Assembly (NCBI RefSeq): GCF_002257695.2
Contig: NZ_CP155571.1
Reading direction: 5' to 3' (one strand)
DNA: 64,000 nucleotides
From: Sporomusa acidovorans
GTDB lineage: Bacteria; Bacillota; Negativicutes; Sporomusales; Sporomusaceae
Shown here: positions 60,561-64,000 of the stretch, in pieces
Numbering within the stretch: the first letter of the stretch is position 1
Layout: each line of letters opens with the position of its first letter
Position numbers and translations under genes: made by a program
Notes under the pieces: model-generated
What the model saw: the letters and a program-made list of their open reading frames with translations, nothing else
The model's database searches: none
What the model was told of the DNA's origin: nothing

Positions 60561-60616
60561 GTTGTAAATGAAAAACAGGATAGACTTGACAAATGTTTCC
60601 TTGTTGGCTATCATAA
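60288..60616 (+). repeat. 329-bp direct repeat, left copy (IS target duplication)
   Basis: It is identical, by base-by-base reading, to 62586-62914, with a constant offset of 2298. It contains the 3' end of the DCCP-type gene and the promoter that originally drove the sulfhydrylase gene. Confidence 0.95.
60586..60614 (+). promoter_or_regulatory. Duplicated promoter now facing the IS
   Basis: TTGACA (60586-60591), a 17-bp spacer with TTTCC and TATCAT (60609-60614). It is an exact copy of the promoter at 62884-62912 and now reads into the left end of the insertion element. Confidence 0.6.
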
Positions 60617-60641
60617 CCTGAATTCTGCAGCAAAAATGAAT

Positions 60642-60689
60642 AAAAAGAGGCCGTTAGCCCAGACAATATACTGGGTTAGCGGCCTTTTC
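60642..60689. terminator. Terminator inside the IS, after the transposase gene
   Basis: AAAGAGGCCGTTAGCCCAG pairs with CTGGGTTAGCGGCCTTTT. It ends the minus-strand transposase message and would also block the duplicated plus-strand promoter beside it. Confidence 0.8.
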
Positions 60690-60718
60690 GTTTTGTCACA
60701 GAGTTATCGTGTAACAGC

Positions 60719-62437
60719 TTATTTTTTGGTATCTCCTAAAACTTTTTTTATCTCACCCAGAGACATCATTTTGCGATTGAATGGAATGGCTGTCTTTTCC
60801 CCAATCAGTTCTAATACTTCATCATAATAACTGAACAAGTATAGGTTCTCTTTTACATGGGTACAGTTTGCTTGGGAAAGAGATTCCAGGAGTTTTCCGA
60901 TGCTGTAACGGTGCTCGGTCTTTAATTCCAGGATACGCGCAATAACAAGAGCAACAAAACAGGTCAGAAAATGAGCTTGTATGTGATCCTTGCGTGATAC
61001 ATAGACAGGACGCGCTTCCAAATCACTTTTTGTCACACGAAAAGATTCTTCAATCCGCCACAGCCCTCTGTACATATCAATAATCCTGTCGTCACATTCC
61101 TGATATTCGCTGGTAATGAGGATATAGTAGCCATCAAGAGCTTCTTCGGCTTTTATCTTTTCTTCATCAATTTGCAGTCCTTTCGCCGGAGAAAGAACCT
61201 CGCCGGTTTCCTTGTCAAAAGCAATATTCTTCACGTAAGCTGCGGCCCCATAAGAGGTTGCCCGTGTGTAATTTCCCGGATTACGGATTAAAGCCTGCGC
61301 CTTGGCAAGGACGGCGGCCCGTTCTGCCTTGGCCCGCTTATCATATTTTTCACTGTAAAAGACAACCTGCTTTTCATCAACCGTTTTTTTCATCTTCCGT
61401 CCGTTTCGCGAAGAGACCAGTATCGTCCTTGGGTAAAGCCGGGATTTGCGTTTGTATTCTTTCCCAAGCCATTCATAGCCGTTCTGATCAAGAACATAAT
61501 CCTTTACTTCTTGCTCGGCTCCCCGGACAGACATACTGAAAACATAGCCGTCCTTAGTCGGAGTATTGATAGTATACCAAATATTATCCCCGGTAGTCAT
61601 GCCCTTGTCTGCAACCGTTATGACCCTTCCCAGATTATAGTCCTTCTTAAGTCTTCCAAAATTAGGACGATACGTCAGACAATCATTCGTATTGCCCGGA
61701 AAAAGTTCATAAGTAATCGGGATGCCATTATTATCCATGAACAGCCCCATCTGAACAATCGGGTTAGGCCTGTGTTCCTTTGAAACCCCCTTGCGCTTGA
61801 AATCAGTAACCTTGTCAGTTTCAAAATAGTAATTAGTCACATCGTAGTAAATCAAGCTAGTATCGCGTCCGTAATGTTCCTTAACCTTATCATTGAGCCA
61901 GAGTTGCAGGGCATCTTTATGTTTGCATAAGAAAGTAAGACTCCGGTAAACATCATCCAGCGAGTAGTCGGTTTTTTCAAAAAAACGGTGCCTGTGATCA
62001 AAAGAGTTTTTCTTAGAAGCGGGAAAAAGAAGGCGGGAATATACTAGCATCTGCATAATGACATTGGCATCGAACGCATCATTGGTATGGCGCTGCCGGT
62101 TTTTAAGGAAAGAATGGACGCCAAGCTCATGATAAATAGAGCTAGCGGCAACATAGCCGAAATTTTTTGAGTTATCTGTATCGATGGAAAGAAGCTCCTG
62201 TTTATTGATAGAAAAAGAATAGGAGGCATTCGCGTCCAGTCTTTGGGCATCCAATTCATTTGCGACAGCGGTAAAATGGGCGATTGGGTCATTATACTGT
62301 TTTTCCAACTCGTCAAGATAGCCGATGGATTGAATGGTCTTTGTTCTGGAAGAGCGGGTACTGGGATCATAGTAACCATGGACAATCGAAAGGTATGTAC
62401 GTCCCGTTTTCTTATTAGTTGCTTTTCTGAGGAACAT
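60719..62437 (-). CDS. IS1634-family DDE transposase
   Basis: The 572-residue transposase runs from ATG 62437 (AAAAGGA upstream). It contains LIYYDVTNYYFET (first catalytic Asp region), a central VTVADKGMTTGDNI (second Asp), and YRGLWRIEESFRVTKSDLEARPVY, the YREK-like region with the catalytic Glu of IS4-superfamily enzymes. Length and motifs fit IS1634. The frame is intact, so the element may be active. Confidence 0.88.
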   Translation of the reverse strand: MFLRKATNKKTGRTYLSIVHGYYDPSTRSSRTKTIQSIGYLDELEKQYNDPIAHFTAVANELDAQRLDANASYSFSINKQELLSIDTDNSKNFGYVAASSIYHELGVHSFLKNRQRHTNDAFDANVIMQMLVYSRLLFPASKKNSFDHRHRFFEKTDYSLDDVYRSLTFLCKHKDALQLWLNDKVKEHYGRDTSLIYYDVTNYYFETDKVTDFKRKGVSKEHRPNPIVQMGLFMDNNGIPITYELFPGNTNDCLTYRPNFGRLKKDYNLGRVITVADKGMTTGDNIWYTINTPTKDGYVFSMSVRGAEQEVKDYVLDQNGYEWLGKEYKRKSRLYPRTILVSSRNGRKMKKTVDEKQVVFYSEKYDKRAKAERAAVLAKAQALIRNPGNYTRATSYGAAAYVKNIAFDKETGEVLSPAKGLQIDEEKIKAEEALDGYYILITSEYQECDDRIIDMYRGLWRIEESFRVTKSDLEARPVYVSRKDHIQAHFLTCFVALVIARILELKTEHRYSIGKLLESLSQANCTHVKENLYLFSYYDEVLELIGEKTAIPFNRKMMSLGEIKKVLGDTKK

Positions 62438-62582
62438 AGAAACAGTCCTTTTCCTTTTAGTATACACCAAAAAACAATAAAACGCAAGCAAAATATGACA
62501 AAAAATAAAATAAAAAAATGCTCAGAACGTTAGTAAACATCAATGATCTGAGCTCTAGATATTAAAAAGTGACTGCAAAACT

Positions 62583-62858
62583 ATGGAAAAGTATCTGGCT
62601 ACTCCCTGTTCCTGTATGAGTCCTAACCCAATCCGCCTTGAGAATCTTGCGAAGCTGCTTAAAGAGTATCGTATCGATGGTGTGGTGGATATTACCTGGC
62701 AGGGCTGCCATACTTATAATGTAGAAAGCCGGGTGGTTAAGGACTTTTTAAAGCAAAATGGCGATACGCCGTTCCTGCAGATCGAGACCGATTATTCGCA
62801 GGGTGATGTGGAGCAGATTAAAACAAGAGTACAAGCATTTCTGGAAATGATGGCGTAA
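62583..62858 (+). pseudogene. Duplicated 3' fragment of the DCCP-type gene
   Basis: The repeat supplies the last 90 codons of the gene at 59451. The ATG at 62583 comes from the IS right end and happens to be in frame, creating a 91-codon ORF. No ribosome-binding site is visible, so it is a by-product of insertion rather than a gene. Confidence 0.85.
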
Positions 62859-62914
62859 GTTGTAAATGAAAAACAGGATAGACTTGACAAATGTTTCCTT
62901 GTTGGCTATCATAA
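62586..62914 (+). repeat. 329-bp direct repeat, right copy (IS target duplication)
   Basis: It is a perfect copy of 60288-60616. It carries the functional promoter for the downstream sulfhydrylase gene plus a dead copy of the DCCP-type gene's 3' end. Confidence 0.95.
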
Positions 62915-62970
62915 ATACGAACTTAACTTTATAGCAAAGTAGATGCCTCCTCGTATTGAGGGGGCATTTG
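62884..62970 (+). promoter_or_regulatory. Sulfhydrylase promoter with leader hairpin and terminator-like stem
   Basis: TTGACA (62884-62889), a 17-bp spacer with TTTCC...TGG, and TATCAT (62907-62912) are followed by a small CTTT...AAAG hairpin. A GCCTCCTC/GAGGGGGC stem (62945-62966) with a weak T-tract comes next. It follows the same plan as the other sulfur-gene leaders. Confidence 0.6.
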
Positions 62971-62999
62971 TTAAATCTATATATTGGGGGGTTAAAGAA

Positions 63000-64000
63000 A
63001 TGACATTGCCAGAAAAATTGCGGTTTGATACCTTAGCCGTACACGCCGGACAACAACCTGATCCGACAACCGGCTCGCGGGCTGTGCCTTTATATCTGAC
63101 AACAGCCTATAATTTCCGTGACGCCGACCATGCTGCCGATTTATTTAGTTTGAAGGAGCCAGGTAACATTTATACCCGGATTATGAATCCGACGAATGAC
63201 GTCTTTGAGCAGCGTATTGCCGCTCTGGAAGGCGGCGTCGGGGCGCTGGCCTTTTCATCAGGCCATGCGGCGATTACGGCCGCCATCCTTAATATTGTTC
63301 AAGCCGGTGATGAAATTGTAAGTTCCTCTACGTTATATGGCGGCACATACAATTTGTTTGCTCATACTTTGCCGCGGCTGGGAATTACCGTGAAGTTTGT
63401 CGACGCCGGCAATCCGGAAAATTTTGCTGCCGCGATAACGCCCAATACCAAGGCGCTTTATGCGGAAATTATCGGTAATCCCAAAATTGACGTACTCGAT
63501 TTGGAGAGTGTGGCGGCCATTGCGCATAATCACGGGTTGCCGCTTATCATTGACAGCACTTTCGCCACTCCTTATCTGTGTAAGCCGATTGATTTCGGAG
63601 CCGATATCGTTGTCCATTCAGCGACTAAGTTTATTGGCGGACATGGTACTGTTATGGGAGGAGTTGTCGTTGACGGCGGCAAGTTTGATTGGAATAGCGG
63701 CAAATTTCCGTTATTATCCGAACCTGATCCCAGTTATCATGATATTAAGTATGCGGCAGCCCTTGGCAACCTTGCCTTCATCGTTAGACTCAGAGTGCAG
63801 GTATTAAGAGATATGGGTGCCTGTCAAAGTCCGTTCAATAGCTTTATGCTTCTGCAGGGATTGGAAACATTGCATTTGCGGATGGAACGGCATAGCCACA
63901 ACGCTTTGGCAGTCGCTCAGTATCTGGAAAATCACGGCCTGGTTTCTTGGGTCAGTTATCCCGGGTTAGCCAGCCATGCCGATTATAAACTGGCTCGTAA
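63000..64000 (+). CDS. metY: O-acetylhomoserine sulfhydrylase (partial, runs off the window)
   Basis: ATG 63000 follows GGGGGG and opens a frame to the window end (333 codons seen). FDTLAVHAGQQPDPTTGSRA, YTRIMNPTND, FSSGHAAI, the PLP lysine in VVHSATKFIGGHGTVMGG, and the QSPFNSFML region identify the O-acetylhomoserine aminocarboxypropyltransferase branch of the Cys/Met enzymes. This branch is longer than MetB/MetC. It forms homocysteine, or methionine from methanethiol. The C-terminal 90 or so residues lie beyond the window. Confidence 0.92.
   Translation, partial: MTLPEKLRFDTLAVHAGQQPDPTTGSRAVPLYLTTAYNFRDADHAADLFSLKEPGNIYTRIMNPTNDVFEQRIAALEGGVGALAFSSGHAAITAAILNIVQAGDEIVSSSTLYGGTYNLFAHTLPRLGITVKFVDAGNPENFAAAITPNTKALYAEIIGNPKIDVLDLESVAAIAHNHGLPLIIDSTFATPYLCKPIDFGADIVVHSATKFIGGHGTVMGGVVVDGGKFDWNSGKFPLLSEPDPSYHDIKYAAALGNLAFIVRLRVQVLRDMGACQSPFNSFMLLQGLETLHLRMERHSHNALAVAQYLENHGLVSWVSYPGLASHADYKLAR

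Larger units (their letters stand above)
60617..62585 (-). mobile_element. IS1634-family insertion element
   Basis: The 1969-bp element is bounded exactly by the perfect 329-bp repeats. It carries one transposase gene and an internal terminator. The two ends share TTYTGCAG about 6-14 bases inside as part of a weak inverted repeat. Very long target duplications are a known feature of IS1634 and IS1549, supporting the family call. The perfect repeats indicate recent insertion. Confidence 0.88.

Noticed and set aside
60617..60689. A sixth sulfur-type leader after the promoter at 60586
   Set aside because: The hairpins after this promoter copy belong to the IS left end and its transposase terminator, not to the original leader.
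62583..62858. A separate 91-residue dehydratase-like gene
   Set aside because: It is an exact copy of the 3' end of the gene at 59451, made by the IS target duplication, with its ATG borrowed from the IS end.
1..64000. CRISPR arrays, tRNA or rRNA genes, integrase or phage structural modules
   Set aside because: None could be recognised by reading. Apart from the IS and the one tailspike-like protein, no phage genes were seen.

Overview
The window most likely comes from a diderm, anaerobic, spore-forming Firmicute of the Negativicutes (Sporomusaceae-like). The case is circumstantial. A Wza-type outer-membrane polysaccharide exporter sits among Firmicute-style genes. There is a methylmalonyl-CoA to propionyl-CoA route, a 2-oxoacid:ferredoxin oxidoreductase, HydE, a double-cubane/2-hydroxyacyl-CoA dehydratase pair and a classic SAM-I riboswitch. 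No rRNA or tRNA is present to confirm the lineage.

Layout. (1) 1-7 kb: an oxidoreductase tail, a nitroreductase, then remnants with internal deletions. These are a sulfonate/nitrate-type ABC transporter, a nitrogenase-like component, a NifH-like gene joined to a NifX/NifB-like tail, and a cysK piece, mixed with intact malY and an ABC ATPase. (2) 7.6-25 kb: a LytTR regulator followed by a colinear capsule/exopolysaccharide cluster (export, chain length, tyrosine kinase, nucleotide-sugar dehydratase, initiating transferase, three glycosyltransferases, polymerase, pyruvyl transferase, flippase). From about 13.3 to 25 kb it is visibly AT-richer than its surroundings. A truncated acyltransferase and a convergent beta-helix protein close it. 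(3) 28-33 kb: a lasso-peptide-like RiPP locus with an HprK-like kinase, PqqD/B1 recognition protein, B2 transglutaminase-like protease and ABC exporter. Two short precursor genes share the leader and both end in Ser, but no macrolactam synthetase (C protein) is visible. This is the best candidate for an undescribed system.

(4) 33-49 kb: a LysR-controlled catabolic island. It encodes 5-oxoprolinase subunits, a YcsI/D-glutamate-cyclase-family protein, an NRAMP-like transporter, a four-subunit 2-oxoacid:ferredoxin oxidoreductase, methylmalonyl-CoA mutase, MeaB, epimerase and the methylmalonyl-CoA decarboxylase A/E/C subunits. Together these could turn 5-oxoproline/glutamate into propionyl-CoA, with glutamate dehydrogenase encoded at 51-52.5 kb. 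(5) 49-64 kb: a chemoreceptor, gdhA, a SAM-riboswitch-controlled metB/C-type gene, hydE, a YezD-like protein, an orphan amino-acid binding lipoprotein, cysK, a dehydratase-type activator/reductase pair, an IS1634-like element with a perfect 329-bp target duplication, and the start of an O-acetylhomoserine sulfhydrylase.

Sulfur metabolism recurs: malY, cysK (twice), metB/C, the sulfhydrylase and yezD. Several of these genes, and the NifH-like remnant, are preceded by the same arrangement of promoter, small hairpin and intrinsic terminator, which suggests a shared attenuation mechanism.
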